A stretch of 64,000 nt of DNA from an uncultured Candidatus Altimarinota bacterium (GTDB lineage: Bacteria; Patescibacteriota; Gracilibacteria; BD1-5; JAGOOR01). Positions 20,435 through 30,846 of the stretch are shown in pieces. The stretch is from the NCBI GenBank assembly GCA_937924685.1, contig CALEVN010000026.1, forward strand, positions 83,025 to 147,024, read 5' to 3'. Position 1 is the stretch's first letter. Each line of letters begins with the position of its first letter. The notes under the pieces were generated by a model. That model had not been told where the DNA came from. It saw only the letters and a list, made by a program, of their open reading frames with translations, and made no database searches. The position numbers were made by a program, and so were the translations under genes.

Positions 20435-21433
20435 ATGCATTCAAGACAAAAAGAGCTCATCAAAGCGAAGGATATTTTTTGGCACAGCAAAATGCGTGTG
20501 CTCAAGATCTGTATTGGGACATTTTCTCGCACGCCACTTCTCTGAAAACGAGGGAAAAAGAATGCCAAACGTATGCAGTTTCGGACTGAATGAATCGCTC
20601 TTGAGAACATACCACAAGCACTTCGAGGTACATCATTTCTCTTTATGACTGACCCACATATCGGATGAAATATCGACGAGATTGCGCCAGAAGTAGCACA
20701 GGGAATAAGTGGACTCCTCGCACAGTCCGACCCAGAAAAAACATACATCCTGCATGGTGGTGACTTTATCTGCGGCGATTCGAGTGTATATTCAACATCA
20801 GAGCAAGATATCACCGAAGTGGCCGATATACTTTTTGCACCGACAAAAGACTACAAGCATTTTGGCGTCATCGGGAATCATGATGAAGAAGATCTCGACT
20901 TTCCTCGCATGCGAAAGTATCTCGAAGAAAAATACAAACTCCACTTCATGACACAACCGAGAGATACAAAGCGGATTCATACCGGTAATGCAGAGCTCGA
21001 TATTCATGGCATCCATACGCTTCTCGATAATCTCGAAGTGATGGATATAGCGGATCGCAACATCCTCCTCGATACGTATATTCATCTCCTGACACAGAGC
21101 CAGGCAGATATGCATGTGGTACTCTTACATAATCCAGATGGTCTCGAGTATCTCCTTGAGCGACTCAAGAAAACTGGAAAAAAACTCACAAAACCGACTC
21201 TCTTCCTCGCTGGACATACCCATGGTGCAACCCTCGATCTTCCCGTGATTCGTCGAGGGGCACTCCGCGTCTGCAAGACCCGATTTAAGCGCTACAAAGG
21301 ATGGTATGGTCCAAAGGGAAAATATGCTCAGACAGGAAATTGGAAGCTCTACGTCTCGACTGGTATGGGCAATGGTCCAGGATTTGATTTTCGTATCAAT
21401 GCGCATCCAGAAGTAGTTTTATTCACTCTTTAA
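20435..21433 (+). CDS. Calcineurin-like metallophosphoesterase (YkuE/YaeI-like)
   Basis: The 332-residue protein has an N-terminal basic amphipathic region, then the metal motifs: MTDPHIGG (DxH), HGGDFICG (GD), GNHDEE (GNHD), VLLHNPD and GHTHGATLDLP (GHTH). The order and spacing match membrane-associated phosphoesterases of the YkuE type. UGA glycines occur at PLLGKRG, RTEGIAL and HIGGNID. It starts 2 bases after trpS and ends 2 bases before the adenylyltransferase, so the three are an operon. The substrate is unknown. Confidence 0.88.
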
Positions 21434-21435
21434 GT

Positions 21436-21882
21436 ATGACGAAAACCGCCGTTTTCCTCTGACGTTTTCAACCATTTCATATCGGACATATGAGTATTGT
21501 GGACCGGATTTTTCAGAGTGATTTTGAGCGACTTCTTCTCATCATCGGTTCAGCAGATAAATCTGGTACCGATGAAAATCCTTGGAATGTACAAGAACGT
21601 GAGGAAATTATTCGTGCGAGTATCCCACTCGAACTGCAGGAAAAGATAGATATCACTTCTCTTGCCGATGTCCCTGATGATGATATGTGGTGCGAAAACC
21701 TAAAATCATTACTTTCATCCGAAGTAATTCTTTTTACTGGTAATGATTGGGTACGTGATATTTGTGAGCGTCACGGAATCCAGACAGACTGGATTGATTC
21801 TTACGATATCGATATTTCTGGTACTAAAATTCGTGAGATGCTCAAGAAAGGAGAAGATGTGAGTCGGTGGACACAAATATAA
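21436..21882 (+). CDS. Nicotinamide-nucleotide adenylyltransferase-like (NadM-type) protein
   Basis: A 148-residue nucleotidyltransferase. FLGRFQPFHIGHMSIVDRI is the GRFQPFHxGH ATP-binding signature, with its first Gly encoded by UGA; ISGTKIREML near the C-terminus is the ISGTxIR phosphate-binding motif of NadM. It would adenylate NMN to NAD. The standard code finds only a truncated start inside the motif. It is third in the trpS operon. Confidence 0.88.
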
Positions 21883-21935
21883 ACTAAATTTGCTAAAAAT
21901 ATTTTCAGCATAGTATATTTTTATACTATATATTT

Positions 21936-22775
21936 ATGAAGGAAGAAGCAGCAGCAGGCATAAAACCACCACATCTTTCAGGCAGAGGGCTGCTCTCATA
22001 TTTAAAAGAACAAAAAGTAAATATTAATATTATTGGTTATCCTGGTGTTCAAGTGGGGCCAAAAGATGATGTTAAAATGAAGGTTGCAGATATACTGATC
22101 GATGATGAACAAGGTGTTTTTGCGAGACAATTTGCCGATCGGTGTTCAGAGTACGAGAGGGCTGAAACACATAGAAATACGCCACTTCTTATATCACAAT
22201 TTCAAAAATTTGTGAGAGATATAGTATTACTTTCGCAAAAATTATCACCTCGCCAGAAAGAAAAAGAGACAGATAAAAATGATAAAAGTAAATCACCAGG
22301 AGAAAAAATAGAAGAAATTTATTGAAAAATGGAGCACAGTCTTGATCGTTGGTCAGAAATGTACGAGACACTCATTACGCTTTTACGAGAATATCTCAAC
22401 TATTTATCAGAAGAATATAAAAATCCCGATCCAGAAAGTTGGCAACGCGATACAGATGAAGATGAAGACGAAGGAGGTGTAATCACAGCTGATAAAGAAT
22501 ATATTCCAAATAGATATCTCGATATTCTTGTCCGGGCAATTGATACACTAGAGGCGAAAGCGGAGATTATAGATTTAAAAATAGAAAGAGGTACTTTGCA
22601 GAGTCATGAATATCAACAGTGTCGAGATACACTGGATCAAATATTGGAGTTAGCGATAAGTATAAAAAAATTAGGATGGTCATCTTTTGAGTCATATCCT
22701 TTTGAAAATGAAATTATAGGGAATCTAAACGGTCTGATTCATTTCATAAATAAAATTTTTCATGAGTTAAAATAA
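21936..22775 (+). CDS. Hypothetical charged protein
   Basis: One UGA glycine (IEEIYGKMEHS) joins two frames into 279 residues. The protein has no signal peptide. It has a small alpha/beta N-terminal part (VNINIIGYPGVQVGP), a lysine/glutamate-rich linker (residues 108-130), an acidic patch DTDEDEDEGG and a helical C-terminal half. No family recognised. It is followed at once by a bidirectional terminator shared with dnaK. Confidence 0.7.
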
Positions 22776-22800
22776 AAGCCCCTCGAAAGAGGGGCTTTTT
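22774..22800. terminator. Bidirectional intrinsic terminator
   Basis: AAAAGCCCCTC, loop GAAA, GAGGGGCTTTTT: a perfect stem with A and T runs on either side, between the convergent hypothetical gene and dnaK. Confidence 0.92.
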
Positions 22801-22814
22801 CATTCGTGTAAAAA

Positions 22815-24719
22815 CTATTTTTTGTCTTCGTCTTCGACTTCTGCTTCGACCGTTGGTTCTTCGCTCGAACCATTGGCATTTTCTTTCACTTTCACGCCAT
22901 CATCTGATGATGCTCCACCAGCAGCGTAGATAGCTTGTCCGACCTTCATGAGCGCTTCATTGAGAGGATTGGCGGCTTCTTCGATTTGTGCTTTTGTCGC
23001 TTCAGGATTTTCGAGGACTTTTTTCATCGCTTCGATTTTTTCTTCAACGAGTTTCTTGTCTTCTTCTTTAACTTTGTCAGCATTTTCCTTGAGAAGTTTT
23101 TCACCCTGGTGGATGTGAGAGTCGGCCATATTACGAGCTTCGACTGTTTGTTTTTTCTCACTATCCTTGTGACGATTTGCTTCTGCTTCTTTGACGAGAT
23201 TTTCTACTTCTTCTTTGCTCATACCGCCTGAGTTTTGGATGGTGATCTTCTGTTCTTTGCCAGTGCCTTTATCCTTAGCTGAGACAGAGAGAATACCAGA
23301 GGCATTGATATCAAAAGTGACTTCGATTTGTGGGACACCACGAGGCGCAGGGACGATACCCTCGAGGATAAATCGACCGAGAGATTTGTTGTCTGCTGCC
23401 ATCTCGCGTTCACCCTGGAGGACGTGGATTTCGACGCTTGGTTGATTATCCTGAGCCGTTGAGTAGACCTGAGATTTGCTTGATGGAATAGTCGTGTTTC
23501 TCTCAATCATACGAGTCATGACACCACCAAGTGTCTCGATACCGAGAGAGAGTGGAGTGACATCGAGGAGGAGGACATCACGGACATCACCAGCGATGAT
23601 ACCAGCCTGGACAGCGGCACCAATAGCGACTGCTTCATCTGGATTCACGGAAGCATTTGGTTTTTTACCGAAGAATTGTTCTACTTTTGCGAGGACCATA
23701 GGGACACGAGTTGAACCACCGACGAGGATGACTTCATCAATCTGATTTGCCTGGAGACCAGCATCAGAGAGGACTTTTCGACATGGCTCGATAGAGCGTT
23801 CTACGAGATCAGCGACGAGCTCTTCGAATTTTGCACGAGTGATTTTTACGAGGAGATTTTTTGGTCCACTCTCATCCATCGTGATATAGGGGAGATTGAT
23901 TTCTGTCTCGGTTGCAGAAGAGAGTTCTTTTTTCGCTTTTTCTGCTTCATCACGGATTCTCTGGACAGCCATTGGATCTTTTTTGAGATCGATGCCTTGG
24001 TCCTTCTGAAATTCTGCGATGACGTACTCAAATATTCTCTGATCGAAGTCGTCACCACCGAGGTGAGTATCACCATTGGTTGCGAGCACTTCAAATGTTC
24101 CCTCGCTCCCGATTTCGAGAATAGATATATCAAATGTACCTCCACCAAAATCGTAGACTGCTACTTTTTCATCTTTCTTTTTATTGAGACCGTAGGCGAG
24201 AGCGGCTGCTGTTGGTTCATTCACGATACGTTTTACATCGAGACCGGCGATTTTACCTGCATTGATCGTTGCTTGGCGCTGATCATCATTGAAATAGGCA
24301 GGCACCGTGATGACCGCTTCTGTCACTGTTTCACCGAGATATTTCTCAGCGTCTTCTTTGAGTTTCATGAGGACGTGTGCTGAGATTTCTTCTGGACGAG
24401 CAGCCTTTCCATTAAATGTAATGAGTGATTCACCGCTTGAGCCAGCTGTGACTTCGTAGGGCACGTTTTTGATTTCTGATTCGACCTCACTTTTCTTACG
24501 ACCGATAAAACGCTTCGCAGAGAAGATAGTTTCTTTTGGATTGGTGACAGCCTGACGCTTCGCAGGAGTACCGACAATGATTTCACCTTTTTTATTGGCT
24601 ACGACTGAAGGAGTCGTACGATTCCCTTCGGCATTGGGGATGATTTTTGCTTCTCCACCTTCCATAAAGGCAAGGGCTGAGTTAGTCGTACCGAGGTCAA
24701 TACCGATAATTTTTCACAT
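22815..24719 (-). CDS. dnaK: Chaperone DnaK (Hsp70)
   Basis: A 634-residue Hsp70 with the ATPase phosphate loop IGIDLGTTNS at residues 5-14, AVITVPAYFNDDQRQAT, VYDFGGGTFDISILE, the linker DVLLLDVTPLSLGIET and an acidic tail ending VEDEDKK. The start codon is followed directly by UGA, so the protein begins M-G-K-I-I-G-I-D, exactly the DnaK consensus; a standard-code caller must begin 21 residues later. A promoter and a CIRCE-like inverted repeat lie upstream. A J-domain partner is at 59393; grpE is not in the window. Confidence 0.98.
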
Positions 24720-24754
24720 AAAAGTAAGGGGTTAAAAATTGAATTTACACACTC

Positions 24755-24782
24755 ATTATAGCAAACTTTTTTTTCATTGCAA
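24755..24782 (-). promoter_or_regulatory. dnaK promoter
   Basis: Leftward TTGCAA (24777-24782), 16-base spacer, TATAAT (24755-24760). The start codon lies about 35 bases further, with no Shine-Dalgarno sequence in the leader. Confidence 0.75.
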
Positions 24783-24788
24783 ATATTT

Positions 24789-24815
24789 TTAGCACCAAAA
24801 GTGTTTAGGTGCTAG
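24789..24815. promoter_or_regulatory. CIRCE-like operator upstream of dnaK
   Basis: TTAGCACCA, 9 bases, AGGTGCTAG: the 9-9-9 layout of CIRCE (TTAGCACTC-N9-GAGTGCTAA) with a perfect TAGCACC/GGTGCTA pairing. It lies just upstream of the -35 box of dnaK. HrcA control of heat-shock genes is the established function of CIRCE; hrcA itself is not in the window. Confidence 0.6.
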
Positions 24816-24940
24816 TTTAGGTATGTAGATGTATTGAGAGAGCTCACGAAGACTCCCCGGAGCAATAAAATTGTATTTGTTGTATTGCGTTTGCTTTTCA
24901 GTCCTTCGCTGTATACTCTTTCTACTTAACTTCTTCTCTT

Positions 24941-26077
24941 ATGAAAAAAATTCTTGCCTCGATGCTCTGTATATCTGTTTTTTCTAGCGTTTTTGCTTAT
25001 TCGACTTGGGATGTCGGCACGGCTGACTATCTCGCAGAACACGGGATTATCAAGGATTATCGTCATGAAGTATCTGGATATCGTCTCGATGCACAAATAT
25101 CTCGACAAGAAGTAGTAGGTATGGCTATGAAAATGGCGTGAAAAACAGCACCAGATGGTTATACATGTCAGGGGTATTTCTCAGATGCAAAATTTGCTAA
25201 AAATCATCCAGATGCATGGGTCTGCGCAAGTGTTGAAACTGCTGCAGATGAGGGCATTGTTTCTCGCGCAAATACTAAATTTCGTCCAAAAGCGAGCATC
25301 ACTCGTATAGAAGCTCTCGCTATCATACTCAAGGCTGCTGGCTATGAAATCACTCAAAATGTTGACACTGGGGCAAATGGAAAACCAACGACGACACTCT
25401 ATGGTTCAAAAATACCACAGTGGCAGATAGATGTCATGGAGTCAGCACATGCAAATGGTATTATCGATGCTTACACAGATAATTTTACTCCAGAGCAGGT
25501 TTTCCTTCCAAATAAACCCGCTACTCGAAGCGATGTTTTTGGTTTTGTATATCAGGTTCTTGTAAAAGAGGACGGAACGACCTCTACCGACGCACCCGGA
25601 CAGAGTACGCTCAAAAATAATGGAGACGGATCACAGACATACGTATCAGCAACAGGCGATTTCCAATTTAGCTTTCCCACAAATCTCACTGTCACAGAAG
25701 AGGACGTCGTAAAAGGAAATTATACGACAGCAGTTGCTGGAGAAGGTGCGGGTAGCGCTGGAGGAACTATTGATTTTGAAGTGTCACAGATCGACTGTGT
25801 CGATATATGTATAGATCAGTATGATACGTTTTACGCTCATCTGAAATCTAATCTCCAAACAGCATGATTTAACCTCCGAGAAGCTTCTAACGGTCTCCTA
25901 GAATTTGATTATTCTGAGAATCAAAATGGTACTATAAGTATCGCCAAGGGTTATGCTGGTGTTGTCGTTACTCGTGAACATGCATATACTATTGCGGTTT
26001 CTACTGAACAAGCGTATTGGGATGCAAATCGTAAGACGCTTCTCCAAATGATGGCTTCTTTCAACGCTCAAAAATAA
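24941..26077 (+). CDS. Secreted SLH-like protein
   Basis: The 378-residue protein begins with a signal peptide (MKKILASMLCISVFSSVFAY). Two or three SLH-like modules follow (residues 20-200): ADYLAEHGIIKDY...ISRQEVVGMAMKMAG, CASVETAADEGIVS...ASITRIEALAIILKAAGY and ANGIIDAY...KPATRSDVFGFVYQVL. A C-terminal beta domain (ATGDFQFSFPTNLTV) contains CVDICIDQY. UGA glycines at MKMAGKTAP and LQTAGFNLRE. SLH modules anchor proteins to cell-wall polymers. A paralogue lies at 26590. Confidence 0.87.
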
Positions 26078-26078
26078 T

Positions 26079-26492
26079 CTACCCTGCGGTAGCGACATAG
26101 TGATGACTACATCCACGGGCGACAACCTCGGCTATTTCTCCGTAGACACGGATATCGCCCTGTACTGTGTGGAGTATACACACGCTCGAGAGACGACCAG
26201 GTACATACTGAAATGACAGTATTTGTACCCATGGAATTGCAAAAGATTTATGAAAAAGGAGAAAGAAAGTTGGCTCAAAGGCAATACCATATTCTTCGAC
26301 TCCTACTTTGACGCTGTGATTATAATTTCAGAATTTTTTGAGACCGACAGATGAGGCCAGGTCGTTGTCATTGGTGATATCTCGACGGTAGAGTTTTTCC
26401 CACTTACTCCATCCTGCTATATGGTATGACATCCAACTGATGATGGGCCACATCATGAGGATGAGAAAAAGTATGAGAAGTATCACTTTCAT
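26079..26492 (-). CDS. Small membrane-anchored protein, unknown
   Basis: One UGA in the middle (KKFGNYNHSVKVG) hides this 137-residue gene from a standard reading. An N-terminal helix (MKVILLILFLILMMWPIISW) anchors a compact domain with IAFEPTFFLLFHKSFAIPWV and FQYVPGRLSSVCILHTVQGD, a strand pattern like PH-type domains. It converges on the SLH gene with stops one base apart. No family is certain. Confidence 0.72.
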
Positions 26493-26589
26493 ACTTCTAT
26501 TATAGACGACTTTTCAGCCGAGAGCAAGTTTCTTGTATATCTTTTTTCGAGCTTGAAACCTGACGAAAAATCATATACTGCGGATGATT

Positions 26590-27201
26590 ATGAAAAAAAT
26601 ACTTTTTACCGCCCTCTGAGTCGCATTGATGAGCGTTTCTGTCTATGCCCTGAATTACCTGAACTACGCAGAATATCTCGCTGATAAACACGTCATCGTC
26701 CGACAACGTCCTGCCGAAAATTATGCTCTCTCTGACAAGGTCCTCCGACAAGAAGTCGTCGGTATCGCTCTGCGTCTCACGGGACTGAATTTCCGAACTG
26801 TTGAGAGCGTCTCTCTGCCTGATCCGTATACGTGTGATAATACATTTCTCGACGTAAAACAAAATACACCAAACTCATGGGTATGTCGTTCAGTTGAAAT
26901 CGCAGCAAAAGCGGGTATGATAACGACGAACAATAAGCACTTTCGCCCCGAAGCTGATATTACACGGGCAGAGGCTATTGCGATGATGCTCTCTGCGGTG
27001 AAACTCATGCCAAAGTCAGATGACACAAAACCATGGCAAGAAACTGTCATGAATACGTCTAAAACTCTGGGCATCCTCGCAGATGATAAGCTCGCTGCAG
27101 ACGAGAAGATAACTCGAGGTGAACTATTCTACACCGTCAGTAAAATCATAAAAGTTCTCTACAAACAGGAAATCGACTATATCGATAGTCTCGCTCAATA
27201 A
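26590..27201 (+). CDS. Secreted SLH-like protein, smaller paralogue
   Basis: 203 residues: signal peptide MKKILFTALGVALMSVSVYA (UGA glycine inside it), then SLH-like modules YAEYLADKHVIV...VLRQEVVGIALRLTG and CRSVEIAAKAGMIT...ADITRAEAIAMMLSAVKL, plus a shorter third repeat near the C-terminus. The wording parallels the 24941 protein. The ATG at 26590 is preferred to one two codons upstream for the standard signal-peptide start. It ends 15 bases before gyrB. Confidence 0.85.
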
Positions 27202-27216
27202 ATTACCCATTTCTCT

Positions 27217-29151
27217 ATGTCAAAAAAAGACGATAAAAAAGATGAGCATCAGTATGATGCGAGTCAGATCCAAGTCCTCGAAGGTCTCGAAGCAGTCCGT
27301 AAGCGTCCCGGCATGTACATCGGCTCGACTGATGCACGAGGTCGTGACCACTGTGTAAAGGAAATCGTCGATAACTCTATAGATGAAGCTCTCGCTGGCC
27401 ACTGTACTCATATCACACTCCGTATGACCGAGTCTGGAAGTTGTGTGGTTGAGGATAATGGTCGTGGTATTCCTGTCGATATACATCCAAAAACAGGGGT
27501 CTCAACCCTAGAAACAGTTATGACCGTTCTCCACGCCGGTGGTAAATTCGGTGGAGAAAATTCTGGATACAAAGTTTCATGAGGTCTCCATGGTGTTGGC
27601 GCATCAGTAGTCAATGCTCTCTCTTCTCGCACAGAAGCAACAGTATGGCTCAACGGCTCTGAGTATTTCCAAGCCTACGAGCGAGGAAAACCAGTTGCTC
27701 CTATCAAAAAAATTGGCTCAACAGACCATGTGAATGGTACAAAAATCGAATTCTGGCCAGATAGCGAGATTTTTGAAGATGTCGTCTTCGACTTTGGCTA
27801 TGTCAAAAAAGACTTCCGAGAAAGAGCCTACCTCACAAAAGGTATCACACTCACGGCTATCGATGAGAGAAAAGGAAAAGAAGACCAGATTCGGTATTAT
27901 TTTGAAGGAGGACTCAAATCATATATCACGTACCTCAATCGTCACCATGAATCTCTCGGTGATATTTTCTGTACAGAAAATATGGTTGATTTTGTCTCTG
28001 TGGAGGTGGCTATGCAGTATCGAAAAGAAGATTATTCAGAGCACCTCACGAGCTTCGTCAACAATGTCATCACCCCAGGTGGTGGTACTCATATGACAGG
28101 TTTCCGTACTGCTCTCACACGTACGATCAATAAATACGCTCGTGAAAAGAATTATCTCACAGAAAAAGATTCAAATCTCACAAACGAAGACGTCGCAGAA
28201 GGACTCACAGCGATTATCTCTGTGAAAGTCCCAGAGCCACAATTTGAAGGTCAAACAAAAGACAAACTCGGTAACTCAGAGGTCCGTGGTATCGTCGACA
28301 AATCTGTCGCAGAAACACTCTGAGATTTCCTCGCAGAACAACCAAAAACAGCAAAAGCGATCATCGACAAATGTCTCCTCGCATCTCGTGCTCGTATGGC
28401 GGCACGCTCTGCTCGTGAAACTATCATCCGCAAGGGTGCTCTCGAAGGTCTCACACTCCCAGGAAAACTCGCCGATTGTGCCAGTAAAGATCCATCAAAA
28501 TCAGAGATCTATATCGTCGAGGGAGATTCAGCGGGAGGCTCTGCGAAACAGGGTCGAAACCGTGATATTCAGGCGATTCTCCCACTCCGAGGTAAAATCC
28601 TCAATACTGAGCAAGCTCGTATCGACAAGATATTCCTCAATGAACAAATCAAAAACCTCATCACGGCGATTGGATGTGGAATCAGTGATACATTTGATAT
28701 TGCAAAAGCTCGATATCACCGTATCGTCATCATGACGGATGCCGATGTCGACGGTGCGCATATCCGTACACTCCTCCTCACATTCTTCTACCGATTTATG
28801 CGACCACTCATCGACGCAGGGTATCTCTATATCGCTCAGCCACCGCTCTACAAACTCGCAAAAGGAAAAGAAATCTGGTACGCCTATTCAGAAGAAGAAA
28901 AACTCTCTATTATCGAAAAAAATGACGTGAAGACAGAAGGTATCCAGCGCTACAAAGGTCTCGGTGAAATGAACCCCGAACAACTCTGGGAAACAACTAT
29001 GGATCCGGCTCGTCGAGTCATGGCACTCGTGACCATCGATGATGCAGAAGCAGCTGACGAAGTCTTCCGTGTCCTCATGGGTTCAGAAGTTCCACCACGC
29101 CGACGATTTATCCAGTCTCGCGCGAAGAGTGTGGCAAATCTCGATATATAA
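27217..29151 (+). CDS. gyrB: DNA gyrase subunit B
   Basis: A 644-residue GyrB: EAVRKRPGMYIGST, KEIVDNSIDEALAG, VEDNGRGIPVDIHPKTG, the ATP-lid GYKVSGGLHGVGASVVNA, the Toprim motifs EGDSAGGSAKQGR and DADVDGAHIRT, and the C-terminal QRYKGLGEMNPEQLWET. UGA at residue 122 encodes the first Gly of the invariant GG in the lid, and another encodes Gly in ETLGDFL. It supplies the ATPase of the supercoiling enzyme. No gyrA is next to it. Confidence 0.98.
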
Positions 29152-29158
29152 TTTCCCC

Positions 29159-29186
29159 GTCATCCCGACGTAAGTCGGGATCCAGG
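29159..29186. repeat. GTCATYCC-type repeat, short copy
   Basis: GTCATCCCGAC, GTAA, GTCGGGATCCAGG: a compact hairpin related to the element at 6752, immediately after gyrB. Confidence 0.6.
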
Positions 29187-29239
29187 TTGAGCGTAAAAAT
29201 AATTCATCTCGATACCGGCCTACTCTGTTATGACACTAA

Positions 29240-29263
29240 AAAACTCCCATTGCTGGGAGTTTT
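29240..29263. terminator. Intrinsic terminator
   Basis: AAAACTCCCA, TTGC, TGGGAGTTTT. It could end gyrB rightward or the small leftward gene at 29334. A second strong hairpin, CCTTGGT...ACCAAGG with inner TCGCT/AGCGA, follows at 29285-29315 without a T run. Confidence 0.7.
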
Positions 29264-29333
29264 AATTGGTATTTTAGGGGTTGCCTTGGTCATCGCTGGA
29301 AGCGACAACCAAGGACTTGGAAAGATCAGTGCG

Positions 29334-29498
29334 TTATGCAGCCAACGGCATATCGAGACGCAAGATCATCTTTCGGGGTTTCCCCTGGCTCACGAAGGTG
29401 ACCAGATGGCGGCGACCCCTTTTGGGAGTCACTGTCACGGTTTCACGATTGTGGCGGATGCCGCGTTCTCTCAACTGTTGGATAACGAGTTCGTTCAT
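29334..29498 (-). CDS. Small basic protein of the GC-rich island
   Basis: Encodes 54 residues beginning MNELVIQQLRERGIRHNRET and containing VTVTPKRGRRHLVTFVSQ, strongly basic. The frame is open for about 28 more codons upstream without an ATG, so the start is uncertain. Codons such as CGC, GGC and CTG are rare in the neighbouring genes, and no UGA glycine is used. The ATG lies about 70 bases after the conserved leader hairpin at 29569-29624. A nucleic-acid-binding role is possible from the charge alone; no family recognised. Confidence 0.45.
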   Translation of the reverse strand: MNELVIQQLRERGIRHNRETVTVTPKRGRRHLVTFVSQGKPRKMILRLDMPLAA

Positions 29499-29568
29499 GG
29501 ACTTTATCGATTGCTGTAGGTTATTAATGATGGAGAGAGCGTCTCCGATCTCGCCTTGCAGACAGAGG

Positions 29569-29624
29569 GTATCTGTTTGCAAGAATCTATGAACATATAT
29601 TCATAGGTTCCTGCAAACAGATAC
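29569..29624 (-). ncRNA. Leader hairpin, copy 1
   Basis: Read leftward, a 13-base outer stem (GTATCTGTTTGCA/TGCAAACAGATAC) encloses GGAA..ATTCT and an inner ATGAA/TTCAT stem. The GCAGGAA and ATTCTTGC strands are shared with copies 2 and 3, while the flanking stem bases differ but still pair. A promoter-like TTGCTA-N15-TATAGT lies upstream near 29730-29745. Confidence 0.55.
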
Positions 29625-29672
29625 TGGAGCCAAGAACAATCATGTACCAGAACACACTTATCTTTCATCTCT

Positions 29673-29714
29673 TGCTGATTTTTCCATCCTTTCGGAGGCT
29701 TTCTCAGGTTGAGA
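29673..29714 (-). repeat. 42-base direct repeat, copy 1
   Basis: Differs from 30212-30253 at one base only. Read leftward it starts TCTCAACCTGAGAAAGCC and includes AAGGATGGAAAAATC, a possible start of a short leader peptide (MEKSARDE...). It precedes leader hairpin copy 1. Confidence 0.8.
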
Positions 29715-29853
29715 TTAATGTGTACTATACAGAAAAAATTTATTTAGCAAATAAAAAACCTCCATAATGAGTATACGAGGTTTTAGTTGAAGTTTTTAAG
29801 GTATGCCCAAGGCGCCAGTGAAGGCGCCGAGGGCTGGAAGGTCGATGTTCGAC

Positions 29854-29982
29854 CTACGTTCTGCTTTTCCTTTTTGTGGCTGTCAGTTTAGCGTTGTCTT
29901 TTCCGCAGATGTGACCTTTGGCGACCCATCCGTGTTTGGCACACTTTACTTTACCTTTGTTTGCTCCGCAGCTTCGGCTCAT
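29854..29982 (-). CDS. Small Cys/His-containing protein
   Basis: 42 residues: CGANKGKVKCAKHGWVAKGH followed by ICGKDNAK, with three cysteines and two histidines that could bind one metal ion, and a basic tail TKRKSRT. No UGA; stop UAG. The ATG lies about 82 bases after leader hairpin copy 2, the same architecture as its two neighbours. No family recognised; too short to be certain. Confidence 0.45.
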   Translation of the reverse strand: MSRSCGANKGKVKCAKHGWVAKGHICGKDNAKLTATKRKSRT

Positions 29983-30064
29983 GGTGATGATGTTTGTTGA
30001 GTTTAGATGTCGATGTTGAAGAGACTTGCGTCTCCGGTTACCTCGCGGGAGGATGTGAAGTCCA

Positions 30065-30107
30065 TCCGCAAGAATCTATGAGTCTATGACTCACACATTC
30101 CTGCGGA
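30065..30107 (-). ncRNA. Leader hairpin, copy 2
   Basis: Read leftward TCCGCA/TGCGGA outer stem, GGAAT...ATTCT, and an inner TGAGTC/GACTCA stem. A second hairpin GAGAC-GCAA-GTCTC follows, matching GGAGA-CGCTC-TCTCC after copy 1. Compared with copy 1 the stems differ in sequence and remain paired. Confidence 0.55.
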
Positions 30108-30211
30108 CAGTATCGCACAACAATTCATCCAATACAAAACACACGAGATTCATGGAAATACCAAAAACAAAAAAACAGAAGATAGACAAGAACACTCTCA
30201 CCTCATCTCGT

Positions 30212-30253
30212 GCTGATTTTTCCATCCTTGCGGAGGCTTTCTCAGGTTGAGAC
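30212..30253 (-). repeat. 42-base direct repeat, copy 2
   Basis: 41 of 42 bases identical to 29673-29714. Upstream lies TTGACA (leftward, near 30280) with a TATCAT 16 bases on, a plausible promoter. A short frame beginning MEKSARDEV runs from inside the repeat for about 50 codons to a UAG; its upstream extension is also open, so a leader peptide or a small gene (about 30080-30339) is possible. Confidence 0.75.
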
Positions 30254-30305
30254 AAATGTATGATATGTACTATATATTTTTTGTCAAATACGAAAGAATA
30301 GAAAA

Positions 30306-30331
30306 GGACCCGAGTGTTGCCACCCGGGTCC
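30306..30331 (-). terminator. Intrinsic terminator of the GC-rich secreted-protein gene
   Basis: GGACCCG...CGGGTCC stem followed leftward by TTTTCT. Confidence 0.8.
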
Positions 30332-30360
30332 AATATCATTTTCCCTTGCGGGTGCCTTGA

Positions 30361-30846
30361 TTAGGCGTGGCAGGCTCAGGAGCAGCGTTGGAACGCGCTC
30401 AAGCCGGTGCCGCCGAAGAGTGCCGCGAGGTTGTAGTGAGCGCCTGCTTCCGCAGTGCCACCAGTATTCGCAGTGTGCGTCGTGTTCGTCGTGCCGTTGA
30501 AGGCGCCGCCGGTATTCACGTTGCCCGTGTCGTTCTTCATCAAGCCAGTCTTCGTGTTGGCGGTGATGGTGCCATTGTTCTGCGTCGTGCTCACTTCGTG
30601 GTTGCCCGTGTTGCGGATCCAGTTGGTGATGGCGGCGTTGCCCGTGTCCTCGTTGGTGATGGCGGCGATCGTCGTGCTGTTGGCGGAGTCGAACTGGGCG
30701 AGCTGGCCCTGGTCGGTCTGCTGGATGGCGGCGGCGGTGCTGACTTTGGCGTCCTTCGAGGCGGCGTTCACGTTTGCGTTTGCGCCGATGAGTGCGATGG
30801 CCGTGACGGCGATCGCGAGTCCGAGTGTGCGGAGTGTCGTTTTCAT
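30361..30846 (-). CDS. Secreted Thr/Asn/Gly-rich protein of high GC content
   Basis: Signal peptide MKTTLRTLGLAIAVTAIALI through ANANVNA, then a low-complexity Thr/Asn/Gly/Ala region (TTQNNGTITANTKTG, GNVNTGGAFNGTTNTTHT) with no recognised domain; 161 residues if the single UGA near the end is glycine (RCSGACHA), 156 if it is a stop. GC content and codons (GGC, GCC, ATC, ACC) are far from the local norm, suggesting recent transfer. It follows leader hairpin copy 3 by about 90 bases and has an extended -10 (TGGTATAAT) at 30900-30905. Confidence 0.65.

Noticed and set aside
29187..29519. 110-codon rightward frame after gyrB
   Set aside because: It crosses a terminator hairpin and has no start context; composition fits a chance frame over structured sequence.
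1..30000. Replication origin near dnaN/recF/gyrB
   Set aside because: Gene content suggests proximity, but I found no cluster of DnaA boxes and no dnaA gene, so I do not annotate an origin.
29569..30107. Integron attC sites
   Set aside because: The hairpins lack the RYYYAAC/GTTRRRY core sites, and no integrase is present.
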